Positions 35,541 to 47,477 of a stretch of 64,000 nucleotides of DNA are shown here, piece after piece. The stretch lies in NCBI RefSeq assembly GCF_932294415.1, contig NC_065535.1:15352282-15416281 (forward strand), given 5' to 3'. A program made the translations under genes and the position numbers. The notes beneath the pieces are model-generated. The model ran no database searches. It was not told the DNA's origin and saw only the letters and a program-made list of their open reading frames with translations. How positions within the stretch are numbered: position 1 is the first letter of the stretch; each line of letters begins with the position of its first letter. The stretch comes from Quercus robur (Eukaryota > Streptophyta > Magnoliopsida > Fagales > Fagaceae).

Positions 35541-36158
35541 GTCGTTGCTGACTTCATAACAGAGTTTATTAACGGGGAAGACAAGGGGGCAGATGAATAC
35601 CCGTAGTGGAGTGTACATACAGACGGGTCGTCCAACAGGCAAGCTGGAGGTGTTGGTGTTGTACTTCTTTCTCCTGAAGGAGACCAAATCGAGTGTATGG
35701 TCCACCTCGACTTCCCTACCACCAACAATGAAGTAGAGTATGAAGCCTTAGTGGCAAGGCTTGATCTCGCCAAAGCAACAGGAGCCACAAGAGTGGCCCT
35801 TTACTGTGACTCTCAAGTCGTCACTAACCAAGTAAATGGGGTCTATGAGTGCAGAGGTGAAAGAATGAAGAGATATCTGGACCAAGTAAGGAGAATGGTA
35901 GATGAGTTGAAGGCCAAAATTATCCAGATCCCAAGAGGAAAGAACGAGCAAGCCGACCGCCTTGCCAAAACTACTTCAGCCGAACATATGACTACCCCTT
36001 GTAACGTACTCTCTTTTGTTCAGCTTTCTCCAGTAATAGACTCCGTCGATACGCAGGAGATAGATTCTAAAAGCAACTGGACCATGCCGTTAGTCTTTTA
36101 CTTAAAAAACGACATCTTACCAAACGGAAGGGAGGCCGTAAAAAAGCTGAAGGTCTAA
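35541..36158 (+). pseudogene. Second (archaeal-type) RNase H of the Tat element
   Basis: After a stop near 35604 the segment reads WSVHTDGSSNRQAGGVGVVL, then NNEVEYEALVARLDLA, YCDSQVVTNQVNG and QADRLAKTT. The four acidic residues of the RNase H active site (TDGSS, EVEYEAL, CDSQ, QADRLA) are all present. This extra domain, distinct from the RNase H fused to RT, identifies the Tat branch. Confidence 0.85.
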
Positions 36159-37364
36159 GCAGCATGGTTCATTTTGATGAAGGACATCATATATAAGAGA
36201 GGCTTCTCCCGCCCATACCTAAGGTGTTTGGGTCCCAAGGAAGTGGACTACGTCATGAGAGAGGTCCACGAAGGGATCTGCGGAAATCACTCAAGGTCAC
36301 GATCGTTGGCACACAAGCTGATCTGAGCGGGCTACTACAGGCCCACCATGCAAAAAGACGCTCAGACTTATGTCAAAGCCTGCGACAGATGCCAAAGATT
36401 CAGCAATATCATAAGACAGCCGTCCGAAGAATTGACCCCTATGACAGCCCCATGGCTGTCCGCTCAGTGGGGTTTAGACATTATGAGACTGTTCCTAATA
36501 GCGGTGCGACAGCTGAAGTTTCTGGTAGTGGGCATAGATTACTTCACGAAATGGATGGAAGTTGAAGCCTTAGCCACCATTATGGAGAAAAACGTGAGAA
36601 GCTTCATCTGGAGATCCATCATATTCAGGTTTGGGATCCCTAGAGTCTTAGTCTCAGAAAACAGGAAACAATTCGACAACGACTTTTTACAGGATTTTTG
36701 CTCATAGTTAGGGATCAAAAATCACTACTCCTCCCCCACCCACCCTCAAGCAAACGGATAGGTCGAAGTCACGAACCAATCCTTACTCAAAATTATCAAG
36801 ACTCGGCTTGAGGGGGCAAAAGGTATATGGCTTGAAGAGTTACCAAGCATACTATGGGTGTATAAGATGACGATGAGGACACCCATAGGAAAAACACCAT
36901 TTCGGCTAACATACGGAAGCGCAGCAGTCATTCCAACTGAGGTTGGACTTGTAAGCTACAGGGTGGATAACCATGATGAAAGAAGAAACAACGAGACTAT
37001 GCGTCTACAACTTGATCTAGTTGATGAAGTCAGGGCGGCAGCAGAACAAAGGCTCACACGGTACTAGGACGGCATGGTTAAGCACTACAACTCTCGGGTC
37101 CGACACAAAGACTTTCAGGTCGGAGATCTCGTTTTAAGGAAGGTAATAGGCGAGCTAGAGACCTTACCCAAGGAAAGCTCAGCCCCAGTTGGGAAGGACC
37201 TTACTGAGTCACGTCATGGCAGAGGAAGGGCACCTACCACCTGGAGACAATGGACGAACGGAAGCTACACCACCCATGGAACACCGAGCACCTGCAGAAG
37301 TACTACCAGTAAAGAAGATAGCATAAAGAGCAGCACCCCCTTATTTTTAGTATACCTTAGTTAA
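36159..37364 (+). pseudogene. Integrase of the Tat element (broken)
   Basis: The zinc-binding part is partly preserved (CDRCQRFS), followed by the core (WLSAQWGLDIMRLF, GIDYFTKWMEVEAL, FGIPRVLVSENRKQFDN) and the C-terminal part (GKTPFRLTYGSAAVIPTEV, VKHYNSRVRHKDFQVGDLVL). Stops interrupt it near 36705, 36760 and 37065. The second catalytic Asp position reads Glu (VSEN), so the core would be inactive even without the stops. Confidence 0.82.
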
Positions 37365-37540
37365 ATTTTGCTACACTCAGTTTTTCCATTTTACTACATT
37401 TTGCTACAATAACTCTTTTTTAAGCCCAAAGGGCAGGTTTTCTTCTTTTTAAAAGCTACTTTTTCTACGAATGTATGGTTTATCATAATAAGAGTAATTT
37501 CATTCAGAGATGACTTAATATGTTTTTTCTACAATATATT

Positions 37541-37884
37541 ACCAAGTCCATAAAGTGGACGAATTTACAACTAAGTCCAAAAAGAGGACGAGTCCATAAA
37601 GTGGACGAGCTTGCTACCAAGTCCATAAGTAGACGAGTTTGCTACGAAATCCATAAGTGGACGTATTTATCATCAAGTCCACAAAGTGGATGAGTTTATT
37701 ATTAAGTCCACAAAGTGGACGAGTTTATTACTAAGTCCACAAAAAGTGGATGAATTTATCATCAAGTCCACAAATTGGACAAACTTATTATTAAGTCCAC
37801 AAAGTGGATGAGTTTATTACTAAGTCCACAAAAAGTGGACGAATTTCATCATCAAGTTCACAAAGTGGACGAGCTTATTATTAA
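37541..37884 (+). repeat. Tandem array of ~30-bp AAGTCCACAAAGTGGACGAG units
   Basis: About eleven imperfect copies of a 29-32 bp unit; each contains the short palindrome GTCCACAAAGTGGAC. The array lies between the integrase and the expected 3' LTR, where Tat/Ogre elements often carry tandem repeats. Confidence 0.9.
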
Positions 37885-37885
37885 G

Positions 37886-40221
37886 TTGTCACACCCCCGA
37901 TACCCGGATTTGTGACCATGACTGGCATGCTAATATCAAGTTTAAACCTGATATTAACAAGTACCAACTTAACTTTTACAAAACTTTTCCAAAAGCTTCT
38001 CTTTTTCTTTTCAGAATAATTTTCTTGTTTCTTTACTTCTTGATATCATTTTTCACTTGATAGTCAGAGCATCTACACTGTACTCAAAATATAACATAAT
38101 CCACCAATCATTTAATTTCCACACTTTCACATAATACATCTCTTAATACTTTAAGGTACACAACTTTCTTTAGATCCTAATATACACAATACTACAAAGC
38201 TAAACATCAAATTGCTAATTTAGGATCTATACATATAAAACTAAAACCAGCTCCTTCCAAACTCGACTAAGGCTTCCTCTGCTCTAAAATAAAACCTGCT
38301 AACTGAAAGAGTGGAAGGGGTGAGCTGCACAGCTCAGTAAAGGTAAGATATATGAGAATTCAATAAGGATGCATGGAAATCAGATCGTTTCATTCTATGA
38401 ATATTCGAATAGGAGAACATCTTTTCATGCATAGTATTTTATACTATTCATAATAATAGCTTATACGCTCTTCATAAAAAATAATTGTTCTCCTTTTTCT
38501 TATCAGGATAATATTACCAAAACCTTTCAGATTAAACTTCTTTCATTTCCTACAAAGTCACCATATGTATATTCTTATTACAAAATAATCATTTTAACTT
38601 AAATCAATTAATCGGCAACTTTGTATTAAACTAGAAACATCTTAACCCAATAAGAAAACCTTTCTTTATAAACCTCTTTCCGAAAAATATTATAACTTTC
38701 ATAGTCATAAAACTTAACATTTCATAAAGAATTAAAAGGTATCTGATAACTTTTAAACATAACTTGTACTTTCATCAGAAGCTTTACCTTTATAGCATAA
38801 CAGAACTTCAGAAAATTTTATCTTTAATGAACAACTTTTCTTTTCATTAGAAACTTCTTCTTGCCATGAGAGCTTTCACTTTTCACAATGCATTTAAACA
38901 AAATAATTCTCTCATGATTAATAACATAACATAACTGTTCATAACATATTGGTTAGTCCATGTCTGATAAGCTGTACAGAGAAGGCCTCATCACATTTGG
39001 GTGACCTCGTGTGCATGATATTGTCCTCTTTGAGAGGCCTGATGGCACATCTCCTCAAGATTTTATTCCTCCCCATCGTCCGTACACATTGGGGAGAAGG
39101 CCTTATTCAGATTAGAGTTACGGGTAACCCCATTTCCTCTACTTTAAATGGCCTAGAGTTACGGGCAGCTCCATTTCCTCTACTTTAAATGGCCAAACAT
39201 ATAACATTTTTCCATGGAAAACCAGTAATTAACCCCTACTAGCTGAGTTCAGATTACCAGAGGACATAACCCGAAAACATTTCATGCTTTACATTATACT
39301 GAAATTTCTTGTTTTGCATGACATTTCATGATAATAGCATTTCCATTCTTTTCTTTAAACATCATGTTCACGGAATCAGTAATAACATCAATATGCTGAA
39401 ATCATATACATAAAGTTTCGAAAGCTTACGAACATATCTTTGTCAGAATAATGATTACATGCCATATCTCTAATAAAAAACATTTTAATGCATAATATAC
39501 TTTAAAATAACCTCATGACTTATCAAATGCCCATATAACTTATCCCTTACCTGAAAGCAGAGGAACCGAGAGCCTAAAGTCAGAGGAGCTTAGACTTGGA
39601 TACTGGTAGCACCTAAACCGTAAATCAAAACTTATTACTATCCATAATTTCCTTGTCATAGACTTATACATTCATCTCAAAGCCTATTTCTTAGAATCAA
39701 GGAAATCCTAATCCCACCTTAACGAGGTTCCCACAAACAAAATTACATTCATCAAACAACCGGTACAAAATTCTAGAGAAACCAACATTCTTATATTAAT
39801 CCCATATCTCTAGAAGAGCCAACTTTGTTTCAAAAGGTGCTTTGAGGTTAGGGAAATAATGCATGCATAAATACAAAATCTTTTAAGCATGGTCATGTAA
39901 CTATATACATTCATATGGTAACATATAACACGTTAGACAAAACAGCTTCATAAATACAACCGTTGCATGGTTTAGAACCCCTTCCTTTGAGTACTAAACC
40001 TCAAAACAAGTTACACAAAAATTAATTTATGATCGAGATATATCAAAAGATAAGCATATTAAATTATAGCTCAAAACATTCACCCTAACTTTAAAATTAA
40101 ATCCTCAAAATTAGGCATGTCCCTTACTGTTCACTGTTCTATTCCAGCAGCATATGCCCCATTTGTAAAATACAAACGAGCTGTCCACACACATCCAATT
40201 GTCATGAAATTTTACATAACT
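37886..40221 (+). repeat. LTR-like repeat of unknown family
   Basis: Starts TGTCACACCCCCGATACCCG, a typical LTR-style start, immediately after the tandem array. It contains AGGGGTGAGCTGCACAGCTCAGTAA, similar in style to long LTRs of Tekay/Del-type gypsy elements, and a 41-bp tandem duplication (39112-39193) with CCATTTCCTCTACTTTAAAT. The right side is cut by the copia element at 40222 and its continuation is not found on the other side. No coding region. Confidence 0.45.
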
Positions 40222-41297
40222 TGTTGGATATTTTTATAAAAAAAATTATATTTAATTTAATACTCATTTATGTGTATCAATTATCCCTTAATGTCAGATA
40301 TGTTGATTGCTAAATTCGAAAATTCAAATATAATTCAAAATTTGAATAGTTTTTGTCAATGGTTTTAATAAGAAAATTTATGAACATTAACGTGATATTA
40401 ATACCACAATCGCCAGCATATTTGGTTTTATTACAAATATATACTTTCCATTCTAAACGTTTTGTATTCAAACGTTCTTAATTGAATATGACATAATAAC
40501 GTCATATATGGAAGAATTTCAGCACTTAAATGTACAGCTATTGCTGAATTATTTTATGTTACCATATATAAACAAGTGTTTACTATTTGGTTTAAGGAAA
40601 GTCAAAAACAAATGGCAATATTTATGCATATTTGAAAATTGTATTACACAGTTGGCTTTTAGTCTTCAGCCACTTTATGAGACATTAAATGCATAGATCA
40701 TGATTCTTTCTTTTCTTGTTCTCAACGTACAAAAGGCTGGCAAAGACTTGATATCCGGTTTATATAATATTATATATAGAAATTAAGAAAGCCATTGATT
40801 ATATTATTAATTTCAATAAATTTATGACCATTTAATGGATATCAAACCCTTTTGATTCTTTGGCTAAAGATAAGTTATAAGTCTAGCTATCTATATATGT
40901 GGAAAAAAAAAAAAAGAAGTTTAATATACACACATTTTTTAATTTTGAATTAGAAAGCTGCAGACTTTTCAAAAACATTTTTTTCTCTTAAACACTTACC
41001 ATCTATTGCTTCTTACTACTCACAAAATATTCTATCTTTTACAAAATTTTTTGGGAAAAGAAAGTACTATAGAAAGCTTATATCCTACGAGCAGTGTAGG
41101 CTCGCAAGGATAATCAGCAAAGGTGGCTGAGCTGTTGTATCCTAGGGACAACGTGCAGAAACTATTTGTCTAACTACATCGGATATACTGTAGACGGCAC
41201 GATTTGTCTCAAGACAGTGACTTGGTCCACGCCTCATCTCTGCCACCTCTTTTTGGTAAATCAAATTGTGTAATTTCCAAGGAAAATTCAGGTATTA
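40222..41297 (+). repeat. 5' LTR of the copia element
   Basis: Starts TGTTGGATATTTTTATA; identity with the 3' copy continues to GGTATTA at 41297. The true end may be TTTCCAACA at 41317, which mirrors the TGTTGGA start; in that case the 3' copy has lost its last ~20 bases. An open frame of 62 codons near 40508 is present in both LTRs and is LTR sequence, not a gene. Confidence 0.8.
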
Positions 41298-41334
41298 TCT
41301 CTCCTTTATTTCCAACAATTTGAGACAAATCGTT

Positions 41335-44300
41335 ATGGAGAACACAAAATCATCCTTGGAAAATGGTAATGTTATGTCTAATTCTTCTAGAGTGGGTGAT
41401 CTTAATAAGCCATTCCGCTTCCGTGGTGTTAACTTTAAGAGGTGGAGACAAAAGACTTTATTTTATCTTACTCTCTTGAATGTGGCTTATGTGTTAACTG
41501 AGAAAAAACCAAAGAAAAAGAAATATGAACAATTGACTGAAAAAGAACTTTCTCAACATGAAAAAGATGTTAAGAAATGGGATAAGGATCATCTTTACTG
41601 TAGAAATTATTTACTTAATTGTCTTTCTGATGATTTGTATGATTATTATGATCAAGCTTACAAATCAGCCAAAAAGATATGGAAGGCATTGAATCAAAAA
41701 TATGATATAGAGGAAGCTGGATCCAAGAAATATGCATGTAGCCGATTTTTCAGATTTCAGATGGTTGAAGGCAAGTCCATGGTGGAACAATCCTATGAAC
41801 TCCAAATGATTTCACAAGATGTTCGATCTGAAGGCATTCGAGTAGATGAACAAATGCAAGTTTCAGCCATCATTGACAAGCTGCTTGAGTCTTGGAAGGA
41901 GTTTGCCAAAGTCCTAAGACACAAGCAAAAGGAACTCTCCATTGAATCCCTTATCACCCATTTGAGAGTGGAGGAAGAGACAAGGAACCAAGACAAAGCT
42001 GTTGAACTCCATGGAGCAAGTGGTCTGAAGGTAAATTTTATTTCTTCAAACATGCCAAAAGCCAATGCAAAAAATAATGACTATGTAAGGCCTAAGAAAA
42101 GGAACTTCAAATGTAGGCCAAATGGAAATCAACCTCAACATAAGACCCACTCTAATCAAAGAAAGAACCAAGCACACCATCCTAAGCATGCTCCAAATAA
42201 TGGCAGCCACTCTAATAATAGCAATTATGCATGTTTTGTATGTGGAAAGCCTGGACATTCGGCTAGAAATTGTCGCTTTCGAAAACATGGGCCTATGGCT
42301 CAAGCCAATGTCATTAAAGAGCCTCTTGTGGCTATGGTTACTGAGATTAATATTCTCGAAGGCTTAGGAGGGTGGTGGATTGATTCTGGGGCAACCAGAC
42401 ATGTTTGTTATGATAAAACTTGGTTCAAAACCTACACCATTTTGGATGAGAAAAAGAAAATTATGCTTGGTGATTCTCATACCATTGAAGTTGTAGGTAT
42501 TGGAGAGGTGCTTCTCAAATTTACTTCTGGGAGAGAAGTCACTCTCAAAGATGTCTTTCATGTTCCTAACATTAGAAAGAATCTAGTTTCTGGCTTTTTG
42601 TTGAATAAGGCTGGTTTCAAACAAGTCTTTGAGGCTGATCAATATGTACTCTCTAAAAATGGCATGTTTGTTGGCAAAGTCTATGCTTGTGATGACATGT
42701 TTAAACTTAATGTTGAGATGAATGAAAATTCAAGTTTTGCTTATATTGTTTCTTGTGTGAATGTTTGGCATGGTAGATTATGTCATATTAATAATAAATA
42801 TATGAAAAATATGAGTGGTTTAGGTTTAATTCCTAAACTTGAAAATGAACTTGAAAAATGTGAAATTTGTAGCATGACTAAAATTACTCAAAAGCCTCAT
42901 AAATCAGTTGAAAGAAATACTGAATTACTAGAACTTATCCATAGTGATATTTGTGAATTTGAAGGACATTTGACACGTGGAGGTAATTGGTATTTTATAA
43001 CCTTTATAGATGATTTTTCAAAATATTCATATGTCTATCTTATGAAAAACAAAAGTGATGCTTTTGAAAAATTATCAGTTTTCTTAAAAGAAGTTGAGAA
43101 TACTTTTGATAAAAAGGTTAAAAGGTTTAATACTGATAGAGGAAAAGAATATGATACTCTTGGTCTTAATAATTATATTCAATCTCTTGGTGTTGTTCAT
43201 GAGACTACTGCCCCTTATTCTCCATCTTCAAATGGAGTAGCTGAACGTAAAAATAGGACTCTTATAAATTTAACTAATGCTAAGCTTGTTAGTTCTGGGG
43301 CTCCTAAATATTTTTGGGGGTGAAGCTGTTTTAACTGCAAATTTTGTTTTGAATAGAGTACCTCATAAAAAGACTTTTTTTAACTCCTTTTGAATTATGG
43401 AAAAAATATAAACCAAATCTGATTTTTTTTCAAAGTTTGGGGTTGCTTAGCATATGTGAGGCTACCTGACCCTAAAAGACCTAAACTTGGGGTAAAGGCT
43501 TCTACATGTGTATTTTTGGGTTATTCTTTATATAGTACAACTTATAGATTTTTTGATATTGATAATAATACAATAATTGAATCTAGAGATGCAATTTTTC
43601 ATGAAAATAAATTTCCTTTTAAATATAAAAATAATGGGGGGTTTTGAACAACAAGAGAAATTTGAATGTTCAACATCTATGTCAAAAGATGTTAATGAAT
43701 ATGAGATTGAACCTAGGAGGAGTAAAAGATCTAGGATTGAAAAGGATTTTGGTCCTGAATATTATGTGTATAATTTACAAGGTGACCTTACTTCTTTAGA
43801 AGAAGCTTTATCTTCTCCTGATTCAGGTTTTTGGAAAGAAGCCATCAATGATGAGATGGATTCTATTATATCTAATAATACTTGGAAACTTGTAGATTTA
43901 CCTCCAGGTTGTAAAACAATTGGATGTAAATGGGTACTTAGGAGAAAATTAAAACCTGATGGATCTATTGAAAAATTCAAAGCAAGACTTGTAGCTAAAG
44001 GTTTTAAACAAAAGAAGATATTGATTTTTTTGATACTTTTTCTCTTGTTACTAAAGTTACGTGTATTAGATTATTGATTGCTATAGCAGCTATTCATAAT
44101 TTGATGATACATCAAATGGATGTAAAGACGGCATTTCTAAATGGAGATTTAGAAGAAGAAATCTACATGGACCAACCAGAAGGTTTTACAATGCCAGGTA
44201 ATGAGCACAAGGTATGTAAGTTATTAAAATCTTTATATGGTTTAAAGCAAGCACCTAGACAATGGCATGAGAAATTTGATCAATGTTTGCTTTCTAATGG

Positions 44301-45333
44301 TTTTAAAACAAATGAAAGTGACAAATGTATATATTATAAAACATTTGATGATGCTCATGTTATAATTTGTTTATATGTTGATGATCTTCTAATTTTTGGT
44401 CCTAATATGGATATTATAAATGCTGCCAAAATGCTTCTTAAAAATAACTTTGATATGAAAGATTTAGGAGAAGCTAATGTGATTCTTGGCATGAAAATTT
44501 CTAGAACTTCAAATGGCATATTTGTAGATCAATCTCATTATATAGAAAAAATTTTGAAAAAATATAACTATTTTGATTGTAAACCTGCAAGTATTCCTTT
44601 TGACTCTAGTGTGCATCTTTTCCCTACTAAAGATGAAAATGATATTTACAATCAAAAGGAATATGCTAGTATTATTGGTAGTCTTAGATATGCTACTGAT
44701 TGTACTAGACCTGATATTGCTTATGCCGTAGGAGTTTTAGCAAGATTTACTAGCAAACCTAATTTTGAGCGTTGGAATGCCATGACTCAATTAATGAGAT
44801 ATTTAAAAAGAACTGTGCACTATGGTTTGCTATATCAAAGATATCCTGCTGTTCTTGAAGGATATAGTGATGCTAGTTGGAACACCTTATCAGGTGATTC
44901 TTTGTCTACCACTGGCTATGTATTTACAATAGGTGGTGGAGCAATAAGTTGGAAATCTAAAAAACAACAGATTATTGCTAAATCCACCATGGAGGTAGAA
45001 TTAATTGCCTTATCTTCAGCTAGTGAAGAAGCGGGTTGGTTACGAGATTTATTATCTAAAATTCCCATGTGGGAGAAACCTATTTCACCTGTCTTAATTC
45101 ATTGTGATAGTACTGCCACTATTAGTAGAGTGCACAATAAATACTATAATGGTAAATCCAGATCTATTAGAAGAAAACACAGTATTGTGAGGTCATACAT
45201 AAACAATGGTACCATAAATGTTGATTATATTAGTACAAATGATAATATTGCGGATCCATTAACTAAAGCTCTAGCTAGAGAAAAGATCTGGATAGCATCG
45301 AGGGGGATGGGACTTAAACCTAAAGAAGAATAA
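41335..45333 (+). pseudogene. copia gag-pol polyprotein with five small frameshifts
   Basis: The first open segment (41335-43323) starts MENTKSSLENGN and holds gag (FRGVNFKRWRQKTLFYL), a CCHC zinc knuckle (CFVCGKPGHSARNC), protease (WWIDSGATRHVCYD) and integrase (zinc H-H-C-C; HSDICEF, NTDRGKEY and NGVAERKNR give the D, D, E). After short shifts RT continues (WKLVDLPPGCKTIGCKWVLR, AKGFKQ, MDVKTAFLNGDLEEEIYM, YGLKQAPRQW, CLYVDDLLIFG) and ends with RNase H (YSDASW, STMEVELIALSSASEEAGWL, CDSTA). Frameshifts lie near 43318, 43375, 43425, 43638 and 44012, each within or beside a homopolymer. All catalytic residues I can check are present. Confidence 0.88.
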
Positions 45334-45882
45334 ACTACCTATGAGGATACCCTACCTAGGGATTGGAGATCCCAAGAACTAGGTTCAAAGGGAAAAACTA
45401 ATCATAGAGTAGTTTGATTAACATGCACTAAATATATGTATGAGTAATAATACTCATGTCCCTCCCCATGGTGTGCGTGCATGTATCTTGTAATGTTATA
45501 TAGGATGAGTTTTTATAAAAACTCTTAATGTGGACTACAGCTCTTATGAGTGGGATGTTAGAGTTACAAGAACATCCTTGATAGCCACACCTAAGTGAGC
45601 ATGGAAGTGAGGCCACTTCCTTTGAGAATGGGGCTAGTTCTCTAAATAGCTCATGGATGCTAGGATAAAGCATAAGGCCATAATGTGCTGGCTTATAAGC
45701 TCGTAGCAGAGTACTGGAATATTATGTATGTGATGTAACGTTTTGTATCCATAGAAAAAGTTATAGTTCAAGACTTAGATCACTATTAACTTTGGAACAA
45801 TGTTGTTGAAACACTAAATGAGGGTTCAAGCCATTGGCACTCCCATTATGCATAATGTTCTACTTAACCCAGAAAATTTTCT

Positions 45883-45883
45883 T

Positions 45884-45909
<26 letters not shown>
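45883..45909. repeat. (TA)n microsatellite
   Basis: About 13 TA units in the 3' untranslated part of the copia element. Confidence 0.9.
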
Positions 45910-45914
<5 letters not shown>

Positions 45915-45933
45915 TATTTATTTTTTATAAAAA

Positions 45934-45945
45934 TAAGTGGGGGAT
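45934..45945 (+). promoter_or_regulatory. Polypurine tract of the copia element
   Basis: TAAGTGGGGGAT directly precedes the 3' LTR start; this is the usual plus-strand primer of copia elements. Confidence 0.85.
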
Positions 45946-47021
45946 TGTTGGATATTTTTATAAAAAATATTATATTTAATTTAATACTCATTTATGTGTA
46001 TCAATTATCCCTTAATGTCAAATACGTTGATTGCTAAATTTGAAAATTCAAATATAATTCAAAATTTGAATAGTTTTTTGTCAATGGTTTTAATCAGAAA
46101 ATTTATGAACATTAACGTGATATTAATACCACAATCGCCAGCATATTTGGTTTTATTACAAATATATACTTTCCATTCTAAACGTTTTGTATTCAAACGT
46201 TCTTAATTGAATATGACATAATAACGTCATATATGGAAGAATTTCAGCACTTAAATGTACAACTATTGCTGAATTATTTTATGTTACCATATATAAACAA
46301 GTGTTTACTATTTGGTTTAAGGAAAGTCAAAAACAAATGGCAATATTTATGCATATTTGAAAATTGTATTACACAGTTGGCTTTTAGTCTTCAGCCACTT
46401 TATGAGACATTAAATGCATAGATCATGATTCTTTCTTTTCTTGTTCTCAACGTACAAAAGGTTGGCAAAGACTTGATATCCGGTCTATATAATATTATAT
46501 ATATAAATTAAGAAAGCCATTGATTATATTATTAATTTCAATAAATTTATGACCATTTAATGGATATCAAACCCTTTTGATTCTTTGGCTAAAGATAAGT
46601 TATAAGTCTAGCTATCTATATATGTGGAAAAAAAAAGAAGAAGTTTAATATACACACATTTTTTAATTTTGAATTAGAAAGCTGCAGACTTTTCAAAAAC
46701 ATTTTTTTCTCTTAAACACTTACCATCTATTGCTTCTTACTACTCACAAAATATTCTATCTTTTACAAAATTTTCTGGGAAAAGAAAGTACTATAGAAAG
46801 CTTATATCCTACGAGCAGTGTAGGCTCGCAAGGATAATCAGCAAAGGTGGCTGAGCTGTTGTATCCTAGGGACAACGTGCAGAAACTATTTGTCTAACTA
46901 CATCGGATATACCGTAGACGGCACGATTTGTCTCAAGACAGTGACTTGGTCCACGCCTCATCTCTGCCACCTCTTTTTGGTAAATCAAATTGTGTAATTT
47001 CCAAGTAAAATTCAGGTATTA
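45946..47021 (+). repeat. 3' LTR of the copia element
   Basis: Matches the 5' LTR from TGTTGGATATT to GGTATTA with about 14 differences and a few A-run length changes. It stops exactly where the following MITE begins (GTTGCGTCTGCG). Confidence 0.85.
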
Positions 47022-47360
47022 GTTGCGTCTGCGTTTAGTTCACTCACATTTTCTTCTTTTCTTTTCTTTTTTTCTTTTTTTCACGTGTTTCAGAGGGGAC
47101 AACTAGTACTGTTCACGTACTAGTTGAGTACTGTTCACGCGTTTTCTCTTTTTTTTTTTATTGGATTCAGCCGCATGTTTTGACCTCTTCAATAGTAAAC
47201 AATGCACCGTGTACTGTTCATGGAACCCATAAACTTCACTTTTCAGCAATTTTTTCATTAAAAATGGGTCCCACGGTACTATTCACACATTTATAAATTA
47301 TTTTGCTACAGTGTTTTCAGTTTTCAGTTTCAGCAAAATAAGTTCTATCCAAACAGACCC
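47022..47360. mobile_element. Non-autonomous DNA transposon (MITE-like)
   Basis: Begins GTTGCGTCTGCGTTTAG and ends CCAAACAGACCC (reverse complement GGGTCTGTTTGG). It contains GTACTGTTCACG repeats, GGGTCCCACGGTACTATTCA and CTACAGTGTTTTCAGTTTTC. I recognise this pattern from rosid genomes as an abundant short element. No clean TSD. Confidence 0.6.
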
Positions 47361-47443
47361 ATAGATGAAATTGGGAGGGATTCCATCTATGTAAATAATT
47401 TTTTTTTAAAAAAAGGTTAAGGACCACTCTTATCATAATATAA

Positions 47444-47445
47444 TC

Positions 47446-47477
<32 letters not shown>

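Larger units (their letters stand above)
32053..37885 (+). mobile_element. Degenerate Ty3/gypsy retrotransposon, Tat type
   Basis: In order: 5' LTR, primer binding site, gag, protease, reverse transcriptase, RNase H, a second archaeal-type RNase H, integrase and a 3' tandem repeat array. The second RNase H is the hallmark of the Tat (Ogre/Retand) branch. All coding parts carry stops or frameshifts. No 3' LTR follows the tandem array; an unrelated LTR-like sequence starts at 37886, so the element is truncated or interrupted. Confidence 0.85.
40222..47021 (+). mobile_element. Ty1/copia retrotransposon, near full length
   Basis: Two LTRs of ~1.08 kb enclose gag-pol in the order gag, protease, integrase, RT, RNase H (copia order). 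The LTRs differ at about 14 positions by eye (~1-1.5%), so the insertion is recent. The coding region is open apart from single-base frameshifts in homopolymers. No 5-bp TSD was found: the 5' flank is ATAACT, while the 3' LTR abuts a MITE directly. Confidence 0.88.

Noticed and set aside
40508..40696. 62-codon open frame repeated identically at 46233-46421
   Set aside because: It is duplicated only because both copies lie in the LTRs of the copia element; no evidence it is a protein-coding gene.
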